A DNA stretch of 8,674 bases from an uncultured Clostridia bacterium (GCA_947624455.1 CANQKL010000064.1:1-8674), one strand, 5' to 3'. Shown: positions 1 through 5,976, counted from the stretch's first letter. Notes: generated from the sequence alone by a model not told the origin. A program made the numbers and translations.

Positions 1-916
1 CCGTACCGGCGGCGTCGTACTTGCGCACCACCTTAGCCGCCGCCGTGGTCATGAACTGCTCGATGTTGACCGTCGCGCTGTCCCCAACGGCTATCTGCCG
101 GAACTGGGCGGCGTTAAAGGGTATCTTGACCAGCATGGTCTGAGTGTCGGTGATGGTGCAAATGCGGCTTCCGGCGTCGTTGCCCACGGTAAGGGCCAGG
201 TCGCTGATCTTGCCGGTGGAGTTGGCGTAAATGGTCAGCTTGTCAATATTTTCCTGGGCCCGAGTAATGTCGTTGGCCCGGTTTTGAAGCTCGGTCTTGG
301 ACTTTTCCACATTGTTCTGAGCCGAGACAACGCTGTTCTGGGTGGATTTTACGGAATTTTCAGAGGTCTTGACAGAGTTTTCCGAGCTTTTTACGGAATT
401 TTCCGCCGTCTTAATGGCGTTTTCCGCCGTCTTGATGGAGTTTTCCGCCGTGCGGATGGCGTTGTCCGCCACTGTGCTGTCAAAGCGGTAGAGAACCGCT
501 CCCTCCTCCACATAGTCGCCCTCCTCGTAATAGTCGGCGTCGATAGTGCCGCTGACCGTGGGGACTATGTTGTAGGTGTCAATGGGTTCCACAGTGCCGG
601 AGCCGGTTATCTTAACAGTAATGTCGCCCCGGCTTACGACTGCCGTTTTGCTGGTAGCCTCGGCCTCGGCGGTTTTTTTCTCTTGGATGTTCTTATGTAT
701 TAAGTAGCCCGAAATGAGGGCGGCTATCACCAGGACTATCAGTCCGCGCTTGAACCATTTGTTTTTAAAAAAGCTCTTTTTCCTCTTTTTTATTACGCTG
801 GGCGGTGCTATATCCTCAGCGGCTGGCGTTCCCTGAGCGGGAGCCTCCTGAGCTGGGGCTTCCTGAGTTGGGGCTTCCCCTGCGCCGGACGGTGACTTTT
901 TGTCCTTTTCTGCCAT
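1..916 (-). CDS. HlyD/MacA-type efflux periplasmic-adaptor-like subunit, 3' end beyond left edge
   Basis: Reading the minus strand from the ATG at 916 gives 305 uninterrupted codons that run off the window, so the C-terminus is missing. Seen: a charged, proline-rich N-terminal tail (residues 1-48, with EAPAQ-type pentads at 14-33), one membrane segment (about 58-73, GLIVLVIAALISGYLI), the first half of a biotinyl-lipoyl-like domain (about 95-146, VSGTIDADYYEEGDYVEEGAVLYRF), a helical hairpin made of seven heptads (153-201), the second lipoyl half (about 227-258, TGKISDLALTVGNDAG), then the start of the beta-barrel region. This order is that of membrane fusion proteins working with MacB-like ABC transporters in Gram-positives, where they stay anchored outside the membrane. 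The start is set by AGGAGGT (923-929), six bases upstream. The partner ATPase/permease would be expected beyond the left edge; that is inference. Substrate unknown. The family call is strong, the exact subfamily less so. Confidence 0.88.
   Translation of the reverse strand, partial: MAEKDKKSPSGAGEAPTQEAPAQEAPAQGTPAAEDIAPPSVIKKRKKSFFKNKWFKRGLIVLVIAALISGYLIHKNIQEKKTAEAEATSKTAVVSRGDITVKITGSGTVEPIDTYNIVPTVSGTIDADYYEEGDYVEEGAVLYRFDSTVADNAIRTAENSIKTAENAIKTAENSVKSSENSVKTSENSVKSTQNSVVSAQNNVEKSKTELQNRANDITRAQENIDKLTIYANSTGKISDLALTVGNDAGSRICTITDTQTMLVKIPFNAAQFRQIAVGDSATVNIEQFMTTAAAKVVRKYDAAGT
314..460 (-). repeat. Seven tandem 21-base units encoding a heptad repeat
   Basis: Inside the adaptor gene, residues 153-201 fall into seven consecutive 7-residue units of the pattern (A/S)-(I/V)-(K/R)-x-(A/S/T)-(E/Q)-N, for example SIKTAEN, AIKTAEN, SVKSSEN, SVKTSEN. 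The eighth unit (NVEKSKT) is degenerate. Hydrophobic I/V at one position and small A/S/T three residues later fit a coiled-coil a/d spacing, as expected for the helical hairpin of this family. The DNA repeats as well, as imperfect 21-base units, which suggests growth by tandem duplication. Confidence 0.85.
818..877 (-). repeat. 15-base repeats encoding EAPAQ pentads in the adaptor's N-terminal tail
   Basis: Residues 14-33 of the adaptor read as four pentads (EAPTQ, EAPAQ, EAPAQ, GTPAA). The DNA shows matching near-identical 15-base units. The segment precedes the membrane helix, so it should be a disordered cytoplasmic tail. Confidence 0.7.
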
Positions 917-922
917 GGTCGT

Positions 923-992
923 ACCTCCTGATACAAAGATTATGGACATATGGTAATACTTTTATGTTAAATTACCATGTAAAAGTGGTAAA
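923..992 (-). promoter_or_regulatory. Candidate promoter/operator of the adaptor gene
   Basis: The AT-rich gap before the adaptor gene contains a perfect 8-base inverted repeat, ATGGTAAT at 950-957 and ATTACCAT at 971-978. The core hexamer TGGTAA occurs a third time at 986-991. Read on the minus strand, TTTACC (987-992), a 17-base spacer and TAACAT (964-969) form a weak sigma-A-like promoter (four of six matches in each box). The inverted repeat would then overlap the -10 box and the transcription start, a typical repressor position. The ribosome binding site AGGAGGT (923-929) closes the region. The inverted repeat is seen directly; the promoter and operator roles are inferred. Confidence 0.35.
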
Positions 993-1007
993 CAAATTAT
1001 GAACTTT

Positions 1008-1024
1008 TTAGTATACTAATTAGT
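1008..1024. repeat. Overlapping palindromes at the 3' end of the TM1266-like gene
   Basis: TTAGTATACTAA (1008-1019) is a perfect 12-base palindrome and overlaps ACTAATTAGT (1015-1024), a perfect 10-base palindrome. Both cover the stop codon of the small regulator gene. AGTATAC recurs at 1027-1033. They could be a protein-binding site for the downstream adaptor gene or chance in AT-rich DNA. Confidence 0.4.
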
Positions 1025-1270
1025 TGAGTATACCGTCTTGGCGGACACTCCGCTCAGCATACCTATTTTTCCGCTGAGGGCGGAAATGACAGTGGAGGGA
1101 GCGTCCACCGCCACGCTTATGACGCTTATCCCCTTTTCCCGATAGGGCAGACCCATCCGGCCTATGATAAATTCCCGGTACTCGTGGAGGATGGCGTTCA
1201 TCCGCTCCACCGAGGCCGGATCCTGCACTATTATGCCGATGAGGGCCACGCGCTTTTGGGGTTCCTGCAT
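1016..1270 (-). CDS. TM1266-family ACT-like protein (putative iron-only hydrogenase system regulator)
   Basis: The product is 84 residues, close to the family's usual length of about 80. It carries the hallmark core GRMGLPYREKGISVISV (37-53), then VDAPSTVISALSGKIG (54-69) and GVSAKTVYS (73-81). Members fold as a ferredoxin-like/ACT domain and have been named putative regulators of the iron-only hydrogenase system because they often lie beside hydrogenase maturation genes; direct biochemical proof of that role is lacking as far as I know. Here the neighbours are malQ upstream and an efflux adaptor downstream, so the context does not support the name. The ATG at 1268-1270 follows only a moderate GGGAAG ribosome binding site. 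Seen: length and motifs. Inferred: an anaerobic, hydrogen-metabolising host. Confidence 0.88.
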   Translation of the reverse strand: MQEPQKRVALIGIIVQDPASVERMNAILHEYREFIIGRMGLPYREKGISVISVAVDAPSTVISALSGKIGMLSGVSAKTVYSTN

Positions 1271-1307
1271 ACAGTTACACTTCCCGTCGCTTAAGATTTG
1301 GTTCGTT

Positions 1308-1342
1308 GGGAAAATCGGGCCGGGCGGCTTTGAGCCTCCGGC
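1308..1342 (-). terminator. Weak terminator-like hairpin after malQ
   Basis: On the minus strand, GCCGG and CCGGC arms with an inner GGC/GCC step enclose a TCAAA loop (1319-1342). They are followed by CCGATTTTCCC. The short run of four T residues makes this at best a partial terminator between malQ and the TM1266-like gene, so readthrough is likely. Confidence 0.35.
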
Positions 1343-1351
1343 TCCGCGCTT

Positions 1352-2857
1352 CTATTTCAAAAGGGGATTTTTTCTCCGATACAGCTCGGTCATGCCCCTT
1401 ATCCACCCGGCGTCTATCTGATCCAGGGCCTCCTCGGTCACGCGGAAGCTCCAGTTGCCGTCGGCCACGCCGGGCAGGTTCATCCGGCAGTCGCCGCCGA
1501 AGCCGCAGAGATCCTGAATGGGGAGTATAGTAAGTATCGCCCCGCCGCGCCACAGGGTGCGTACAAAGGAGCGTATCACCGGGCTTTTAGGCCCGCCCTG
1601 GCCCCAATCCCCCTCAAAGCCGCAGTAGTCCAGACCGTACTGGCGGTGTTGGCTGTCGGCCCAGAGCCAGCCCATGAGGGTGTCGTTGTCGTGGGTGCCG
1701 GTGTAGGCCACGGTGTTTTTCGTGTGATTGTGGGGCAGATGCACGTTGTCGCCGTCCTCTATGAAGGCGAACTGCAAAACCGCCATGCCGGGGAAGCCGC
1801 TGTCCTTCACCAGCCGCCGCACGTCGTCGTCGATGTCTCCCAGATCCTCGGCGATAATGGCCGCTCCGGGATGAGCCTCGTTTAGGGCGTTGAACAGATC
1901 CATGCCCGGACCCTTCCGCCACCTGCCAAACCTGGCGCTCTTGTCCACAGGCACCTCCCAATAGGAGGAAAAGCCCCGGAAGTGGTCGATGCGGACAGCG
2001 TCGTACAGCTTCAGGGAATTTTCGATGCGTCTGATCCACCAGGAATAGCCGTCCTTTTTCATGGCCGCCCAATCGTAAAGGGGATTGCCCCAGCGCTGAC
2101 CGTCCTCGCTGAAATAGTCCGGCGGAACTCCGGCGCAGCTCTTTTGGCGCATATCCTCGTCCAGGTCGAACAGCCGCGGATTGGCCCAAATGTCGGCGCT
2201 GTCCATGCTCAGATATATCGGCATATCCCCGATAAGGCTTATGCCCTTGGAATTTACATACTTTTTCAGCTCCGCCCACTGGGAGTAGAACTGGTACTGC
2301 ACGAAGCAGTAAAAATCTATGTCCTCCGCCAGCTCCTTTTTGGCCTCGGTAAGGACGGACCTTTTCCGAAACTTCAGGCCGTCCTCCCACTGGTTCCACA
2401 TCGTTTCCGGATCCCGGGCCTTGAGGGCGCGGAACAGGGCGTAATCCGGGAGCCAGTGGCTCCTGCGGGCAAAGGAGCGAACCTTTTTCATCAGCTCCTC
2501 CCCGGCTCGGGAAAAGGCTTTGCGCAGAGTCGGCATCAGCCACTTGTCAACCGCCGCGTAGTCCGTCCGATAGGGACTGTCTACCTCGCAGGCCCGAAGC
2601 TCCTCCCTTGTAAGCAGCCCGTCCTCAAACAGCCGCTCCGGGTCTATAAAGGCCGGATTTCCGGCGAAGGCGCTGAGGCTGGCATAGGGGGAGTTGAAGG
2701 CGTCGGTGGGGCCAAGAGGCAGTATCTGCCAGGCGGCAAAGCCCATGTCCGCCAAGCGGTCGGCAAAATCCCGGGCGCTTTTGCCCAGGTTCCCAATGCC
2801 GTATTTTCCCGGCAGGGACGAGATGTGCATAAGCACGCCGGATGATCTGTTGAACAT
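1352..2857 (-). CDS. malQ: 4-alpha-glucanotransferase (amylomaltase, GH77)
   Basis: The 501-residue product matches the usual length of the compact bacterial GH77 type. The enzyme transfers alpha-1,4-glucan segments between maltodextrins, releasing glucose, in cytoplasmic maltodextrin or glycogen metabolism. Seen: the N-terminal SSLPGKYGIGNLG (13-25), LPLGPTDAFNSPYASLSAFA (46-65), the nucleophile Asp291 in VRIDHFRG, the acid/base Glu337 in IIAEDLG, the third acidic residue Asp390 in THDNDT, and the C-terminal RMNLPGVADGNWSFR (458-472). All catalytic landmarks are present and the frame is intact. The start is fixed by AGGAGG (2865-2870) seven bases before the ATG. The gene follows the DUF554 gene by 59 bases on the same strand and may share its transcript. 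No other glycogen or maltose genes are visible here. Confidence 0.96.
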   Translation of the reverse strand: MFNRSSGVLMHISSLPGKYGIGNLGKSARDFADRLADMGFAAWQILPLGPTDAFNSPYASLSAFAGNPAFIDPERLFEDGLLTREELRACEVDSPYRTDYAAVDKWLMPTLRKAFSRAGEELMKKVRSFARRSHWLPDYALFRALKARDPETMWNQWEDGLKFRKRSVLTEAKKELAEDIDFYCFVQYQFYSQWAELKKYVNSKGISLIGDMPIYLSMDSADIWANPRLFDLDEDMRQKSCAGVPPDYFSEDGQRWGNPLYDWAAMKKDGYSWWIRRIENSLKLYDAVRIDHFRGFSSYWEVPVDKSARFGRWRKGPGMDLFNALNEAHPGAAIIAEDLGDIDDDVRRLVKDSGFPGMAVLQFAFIEDGDNVHLPHNHTKNTVAYTGTHDNDTLMGWLWADSQHRQYGLDYCGFEGDWGQGGPKSPVIRSFVRTLWRGGAILTILPIQDLCGFGGDCRMNLPGVADGNWSFRVTEEALDQIDAGWIRGMTELYRRKNPLLK

Positions 2858-2916
2858 TGTAATTCCTCCTTAAAACAAAACAGTGAAAGCTGGAGCGTCC
2901 GCCCGGGGGGCCGGAG

Positions 2917-3645
2917 CTATTTTATCATTCCCACTAAAGTAACTATCCCGTACCACAGCGGCGGGATAAATACCGCTGGCAGCATATTTGCCAGGCGGAG
3001 CCTGGGCTTGTATATGAAGTTGAAGCCTATGCCCATGATGAGGACGCTGCCGATGAAGCTCATCTGCGCCACCACGCTGTCCGCGAGCAGCGGCTCCAGG
3101 AATCGGGCAAAGAGCGTTATGCCACCCTGATACGCCAGCAGCACGGCGGCGGAGAACATGGTCCCCGCCCCTAGGGTGGAGGCGTAGACCACGCAGATAG
3201 TCAGGTCCAGCACGCTTTTGGTGTAGAGCAGGGTCGGGTCGTGGCGGAGGCCGTCGTTGAGGGCGCCCATAATGGCCATGGCCCCCACGCAGACCGTCAG
3301 CGTCGCCGTTACAAAGCCCCGGCTGAAGTCGCCTCCCCCGTCGGCGGCGAACCGTTTTTCCAGAAAGCTCCCCAGTTTATCTAACTTCCCCTCTATGTTG
3401 GCGATCTCGCCGATGATCGTGCCGATCACCATGCTCAAAATCATCACAAGGGCGTGGCGGCCGCTCAGCTCCCCGCCGACGACGGCCATTCCCCCCTGCG
3501 CGGCCCCCAGTATCCCCGTGGCGATAGTGCAAAGGGCCAGGGCCTGCATGAGGGCCTCGTTCATTTTTTCGGACACCAGCCGTTTGAAAAACAGGCCGAT
3601 AAGGCAGCCGACTATTATGGCCGCGGCGTTCACTAACGTACCCAT
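2917..3645 (-). CDS. DUF554 family integral membrane protein (YqgA/YdfK-like)
   Basis: This 242-residue hydrophobic protein has about seven predicted membrane segments, near residues 4-20, 33-50, 63-82, 110-130, 144-172, 190-211 and 221-240. It opens with the family's characteristic MGTLVNAAAIIVGCLIG and contains the conserved GALNDGLRHDPTLLYTKSVLD-like loop (127-147), the strongest family signature. Length agrees with family members such as E. coli YqgA. Function is unknown; a transport or channel role is often suspected but unproven. The ATG at 3643-3645 is chosen because it gives the conserved N-terminus; its ribosome binding site is weak (GGA at 3651-3653) and lies within an inverted repeat. 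The gene is divergent from the ABC operon and leads the minus-strand cluster containing malQ. Confidence 0.9.
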   Translation of the reverse strand: MGTLVNAAAIIVGCLIGLFFKRLVSEKMNEALMQALALCTIATGILGAAQGGMAVVGGELSGRHALVMILSMVIGTIIGEIANIEGKLDKLGSFLEKRFAADGGGDFSRGFVTATLTVCVGAMAIMGALNDGLRHDPTLLYTKSVLDLTICVVYASTLGAGTMFSAAVLLAYQGGITLFARFLEPLLADSVVAQMSFIGSVLIMGIGFNFIYKPRLRLANMLPAVFIPPLWYGIVTLVGMIK

Positions 3646-3762
3646 TCGCGTCCGGTGAGGAACCGGTAATAAATATGAGCGTCGGGACGCGAAAATCCCG
3701 GGCCGCCGCCCATTTTTTACCGCCCGTTTCTCACCGGCTTCCCTCCCCGCTTATAATCATAT
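3646..3762 (-). promoter_or_regulatory. Structured leader of the DUF554 gene, candidate cis-regulatory RNA
   Basis: From the predicted start near 3763, the leader is about 117 bases, GC-rich and full of complementary segments. The early segment CCGGTGAG (3730-3737) is the perfect complement of CTCACCGG (3652-3659), just before the start codon. The same late segment can instead form a local hairpin, CCGGT/ACCGG around a TCCTC loop (3652-3666). An additional CGGGA/TCCCG hairpin lies near 3682-3701. The late arm covers the only plausible ribosome binding site (GGA, 3651-3653). I match it to no known riboswitch class; a regulatory role is inference. Confidence 0.4.
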
Positions 3763-3769
3763 AGTTATA

Positions 3770-3798
3770 ATTATAATATTTCGCCGTCATTTTTTCAA
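3770..3798 (-). promoter_or_regulatory. Sigma-A-type promoter for the DUF554-malQ cluster
   Basis: On the minus strand, TTGAAA (3793-3798) and TATAAT (3770-3775) are separated by exactly 17 bases. That is five of six and six of six matches to the housekeeping consensus. Transcription would start near 3763, giving a leader of about 117 bases before the DUF554 start codon. Confidence 0.7.
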
Positions 3799-3813
3799 CC
3801 CTCATCTTTGCGG

Positions 3814-3868
3814 TTTTTATTAAATTTTTAAATCGAAAAATATTTTTATTGAAAAATTGGCAAAAAAA
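3814..3868. promoter_or_regulatory. Phased A/T tracts between the divergent promoters
   Basis: Runs of five to seven T or A residues lie at 3814-3818, 3825-3829, 3836-3840, 3843-3847, 3852-3856 and 3862-3868, with many centres about 9-11 bases apart. Such spacing tends to give intrinsically bent DNA, or an UP-element-like stretch upstream of the ABC operon promoter. The tracts are seen; the bending is inferred. Confidence 0.45.
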
Positions 3869-3871
3869 TCG

Positions 3872-3916
3872 TTGCATTTTCCCTACCGTTGTGCTATTAT
3901 ATTGTTGTGCTATTAT
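3872..3916 (+). promoter_or_regulatory. Tandem promoters of the ABC importer operon
   Basis: A 16-base sequence, GTTGTGCTATTATATT, is present twice back to back (3888-3903 and 3904-3919). Each copy has a -10-like TATTAT (3895-3900, 3911-3916). The first -10 pairs with TTGCAT (3872-3877) at a 17-base spacing. The second pairs with TTGTGC (3889-3894) at 16 bases. The -10 boxes are good and the -35 boxes poor. The RNA leader would be only about 24-40 bases, too short for a T-box or other large riboswitch. Confidence 0.55.
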
Positions 3917-3919
3917 ATT
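3888..3919. repeat. Perfect 16-base tandem duplication
   Basis: GTTGTGCTATTATATT occurs twice without a mismatch and without a gap, ending 27 bases before the start codon of the substrate-binding protein. The identity of the copies suggests a recent slippage duplication or a maintained paired site. Confidence 0.9.
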
Positions 3920-3946
3920 ATAAAAAATAAGAGGAGAAGATAAAAT

Positions 3947-4999
3947 ATGAAATTTTTTAAAAAATCCAGATTTTTCGCGGCTGCGGCCCTGACTCTCACT
4001 CTTGCGCTGGGCGGCTGCGGCGGCTCCGGCAATCAGGATCAGGACGCTGGCAATCAGAATCAGGCCCAGACCCAGGATCAGGATCAGGAAGCCGGGAAGG
4101 TGTATAAAATAGGCATTTCCCAGTTCGCCGAGCACGCCTCCCTGGACAACTGCCGGGAGGGCTTCATCCAGGGGCTGGCCGAGGCTGGCTTTGTGGAGGG
4201 CGAGAACGTGGAGTTCGACTATCAGAACTCCGCCGCCGACATGAGCCTGTCCACCACCATAGCCCAGCAGTTCGTTGATAAGGGCTACGACCTTGTCTGC
4301 GCCATCGCGACTCCCGCCGCCACCAACTTCTACGCCCTTGGCAAGGACGCGGGCATCCCTCTGGTTTACTGCGCCGTCAGCGATCCCGTCGTGGCTCAGC
4401 TCGTACCTGAGATGGGCAAGGCTGGCGAGGGCGTTACCGGCGTCAGCGACATCATTCCCGTTGAAAAGCAGCTCCAGCTTATCCACTCCATGTTCCCCGA
4501 GGCCACAAAGCTGGGCATCCTTTACAGCACCAACGAGCCTAACAGCGAGACTCAGATAGCCCTCTATGAGGAGAAGGCTCCCGCCTACGGTATCGAGATA
4601 GTTACCGAGGGCGTGGCCGACGCCACCTACATCCCCATGGCCGCCGAAACTCTGGCCGCTAAGGTGGACGCCATCACCAACCTCACCGACAACCTCATTG
4701 TCGAGAACCTGCCCGTAGTCCTTGAAAAGGCCACCGCCGCCAACGTTCCCGTATTCGGCAGCGAGGAGGAGCAGGTCAAGAACGGCTGCATCGCCTCCGA
4801 GGGTCTGGACTATATCGCCCTTGGCAAGCAGACCGGCGCTATGGCCGCCAAGGTGCTGAGCGGCGAGGATATATCCACTATCGGCAGCGAGTACGTGGAT
4901 CCCGAACAGAGCAAGCTCACCATCAATAAGGCCGTGGCCGAGAGCTTTGGGGCGGTCATCACCGACGAGTACGCCGCCCGGGCCGAGTACACTGAATAA
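3947..4999 (+). CDS. ABC transporter substrate-binding lipoprotein, PF04392 (TrpX-like)
   Basis: This 350-residue exported lipoprotein has a basic N-terminus, a hydrophobic core and lipobox LGGC with Cys24 as the acylated residue. A glycine/Gln/Asp-rich linker (25-50) follows, then the binding domain: YKIGISQFAEHASLD (53-67), GFVEGENVEFDYQNS (81-95), IATPAATNF (120-128), YCAVSDPV (141-148), LGILYSTNEPNSETQ (189-203) and LGKQTGAMAAKVLSG (292-306). These match the ABC_sub_bind family, whose characterised member TrpX of Streptococcus pneumoniae serves tryptophan uptake. The true substrate here cannot be told from sequence; aromatic amino acids are the first guess. AGGAG at 3932-3936 supports the ATG. 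It is the first gene of a three-gene importer operon and is followed by a strong hairpin. Confidence 0.93.
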   Translation: MKFFKKSRFFAAAALTLTLALGGCGGSGNQDQDAGNQNQAQTQDQDQEAGKVYKIGISQFAEHASLDNCREGFIQGLAEAGFVEGENVEFDYQNSAADMSLSTTIAQQFVDKGYDLVCAIATPAATNFYALGKDAGIPLVYCAVSDPVVAQLVPEMGKAGEGVTGVSDIIPVEKQLQLIHSMFPEATKLGILYSTNEPNSETQIALYEEKAPAYGIEIVTEGVADATYIPMAAETLAAKVDAITNLTDNLIVENLPVVLEKATAANVPVFGSEEEQVKNGCIASEGLDYIALGKQTGAMAAKVLSGEDISTIGSEYVDPEQSKLTINKAVAESFGAVITDEYAARAEYTE

Positions 5000-5010
5000 G
5001 TAAACACAGC

Positions 5011-5054
5011 TTTACGGGGCGGAAGGTTCCGCCCCGTAAATTTTTAAATTTTTT
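5011..5054 (+). terminator. Intrinsic terminator/attenuator between binding-protein and permease genes
   Basis: TTTACGGGGCGG and CCGCCCCGTAAA form a perfect 12-base-pair stem around an AAGGTT loop (5011-5040). TTTTTAAATTTTTT follows directly. This has all parts of a Rho-independent terminator, yet the permease and ATPase genes of the same importer follow with no clear new promoter. Partial readthrough is the likely design, lowering permease/ATPase relative to the binding protein. The hairpin may also protect the 3' end of the upstream message. Confidence 0.88.
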
Positions 5055-5070
5055 GTGGGGGAAATCACAT

Positions 5071-5976
5071 ATGCCCAACATACTTAATACCGCGCTGAAT
5101 ATGTCCCAAAGCGTGCTGGAGCAGGGGCTTATTTACGCCCTGCTGGCCCTGGGCCTGTACGTCAGTTACAGCGTCCTCAACTTCCCAGACCTGTCGGTGG
5201 ACGGCACTTTCCCTCTGGGCAGCGCAGTCACGGCTGTGCTTATCGCCCGGGGGGTCAACCCCTGGCTCTGCCTGCCGATCTCCTTTTTGTGCGGGGCCGC
5301 CGCGGGCATGATAACCGGCGTCATCCACGTAAAGTTTCGGGTCACAAATTTGCTCAGCGGCATACTCATGATGACCGCCCTGTACAGCGTGAACCTCATC
5401 ATCAGCAACGGCAGCAGCAGCCTGTTCATAATGAGTCCCGCCATGGGCAAGATATTCACCGGGCGGCTGGCCGGAGTTTTCCCGCCGGTAGTCAGCAAGC
5501 TTTTGATAATCCTTATCTGCGTCGCGGCGGTGAAGCTGCTCTTTGACCTGTTCATGAAAACGAAGTGCGGCATGATGCTCATGGTCTGCGGCGCCAACGA
5601 GCAGATGGTCAAGTCCCTGAGCGTGGACAGCGGCAAGATAAAAATGCTGGGCCTTGCCTTGGCTAACGGATTGGTGGCCCTGAGCGGCTGCCTTATGTGC
5701 CAGTACAAGTACAGCTTCAACGTGGGCGACGGCACAGGCTCCATGGTCATTGGCCTTGCCTCGGTCATCATAGGCATGACGGTGCTGCACAAGGTGAAAT
5801 TCTTAAAAAATACCACCAAGGTCATTTTCGGCAGCGTGATATATTACGCCTGCATCAAGATAGCCCTCAACCTGGGCCTTCCGCCCCATTTCCTGAAGCT
5901 GATAATCGCGGCACTGTTCCTGCTGATGCTCATCTTCAACAACAAAATACTCAAGGGGGTCAAGGAAGATGCTTAA
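5071..5976 (+). CDS. ABC transporter permease, TrpY-like (branched-chain-type permease fold)
   Basis: The 301-residue polytopic protein has about eight hydrophobic segments, for example near 17-37, 47-60, 64-86, 92-112, 141-161, 190-209, 223-240 and 272-290. Signatures typical of permeases paired with PF04392 binding proteins are visible: LNFPDLSVDGTFPLG (36-50), NLLSGILMMTALYSVNL (93-109) and the cytoplasmic loop GANEQMVKSLSVDSGKIK (174-191). That loop probably couples to the ATPase. NGLVALSGCLMCQYKYSF (199-216) follows. The ATG at 5071 is preferred over an in-frame TTG at 5053, because GGGGGA (5057-5062) lies eight bases before it and the TTG falls in the terminator T-tract. It overlaps the ATPase gene by eight bases, implying translational coupling. 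Confidence 0.92.
   Translation: MPNILNTALNMSQSVLEQGLIYALLALGLYVSYSVLNFPDLSVDGTFPLGSAVTAVLIARGVNPWLCLPISFLCGAAAGMITGVIHVKFRVTNLLSGILMMTALYSVNLIISNGSSSLFIMSPAMGKIFTGRLAGVFPPVVSKLLIILICVAAVKLLFDLFMKTKCGMMLMVCGANEQMVKSLSVDSGKIKMLGLALANGLVALSGCLMCQYKYSFNVGDGTGSMVIGLASVIIGMTVLHKVKFLKNTTKVIFGSVIYYACIKIALNLGLPPHFLKLIIAALFLLMLIFNNKILKGVKEDA

Noticed and set aside
314..460. CRISPR-like array
   Set aside because: The 21-base periodicity has no spacers and is in frame with a heptad protein repeat.
284..703. Plus-strand 139-codon frame
   Set aside because: It lies antisense to the adaptor gene; its repeated GVFRR-like pattern is only the mirror of the heptad-encoding DNA, and it has no ribosome binding site.
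1614..2543. Minus-strand 309-codon frame inside malQ
   Set aside because: Frame-shifted shadow of malQ in GC-rich DNA; composition rich in G, R, P and H, no domain.
1982..2845. Plus-strand 287-codon frame opposite malQ
   Set aside because: Antisense shadow; malQ has every catalytic motif intact on the other strand.
2858..2916. Terminator between the DUF554 gene and malQ
   Set aside because: A TCCG-CCC/GGG-CGGA stem can form, but no T-tract follows directly, so it does not look like a terminator.
3920..3946. T-box or tryptophan leader for the TrpX-like operon
   Set aside because: The leader after the predicted start is too short and has no antiterminator or T-box core.
3731..4486. Minus-strand 251-codon frame across the intergenic region and binding-protein gene
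   Set aside because: Antisense to the clear lipoprotein gene and running through both promoters; no family features.
5053..5070. Upstream TTG start for the permease
   Set aside because: It lies in the terminator T-tract and upstream of the good ribosome binding site that serves the ATG at 5071.
5065..5790. Minus-strand frames opposite the permease
   Set aside because: Histidine- and glutamine-rich antisense shadows; the permease frame is well supported.
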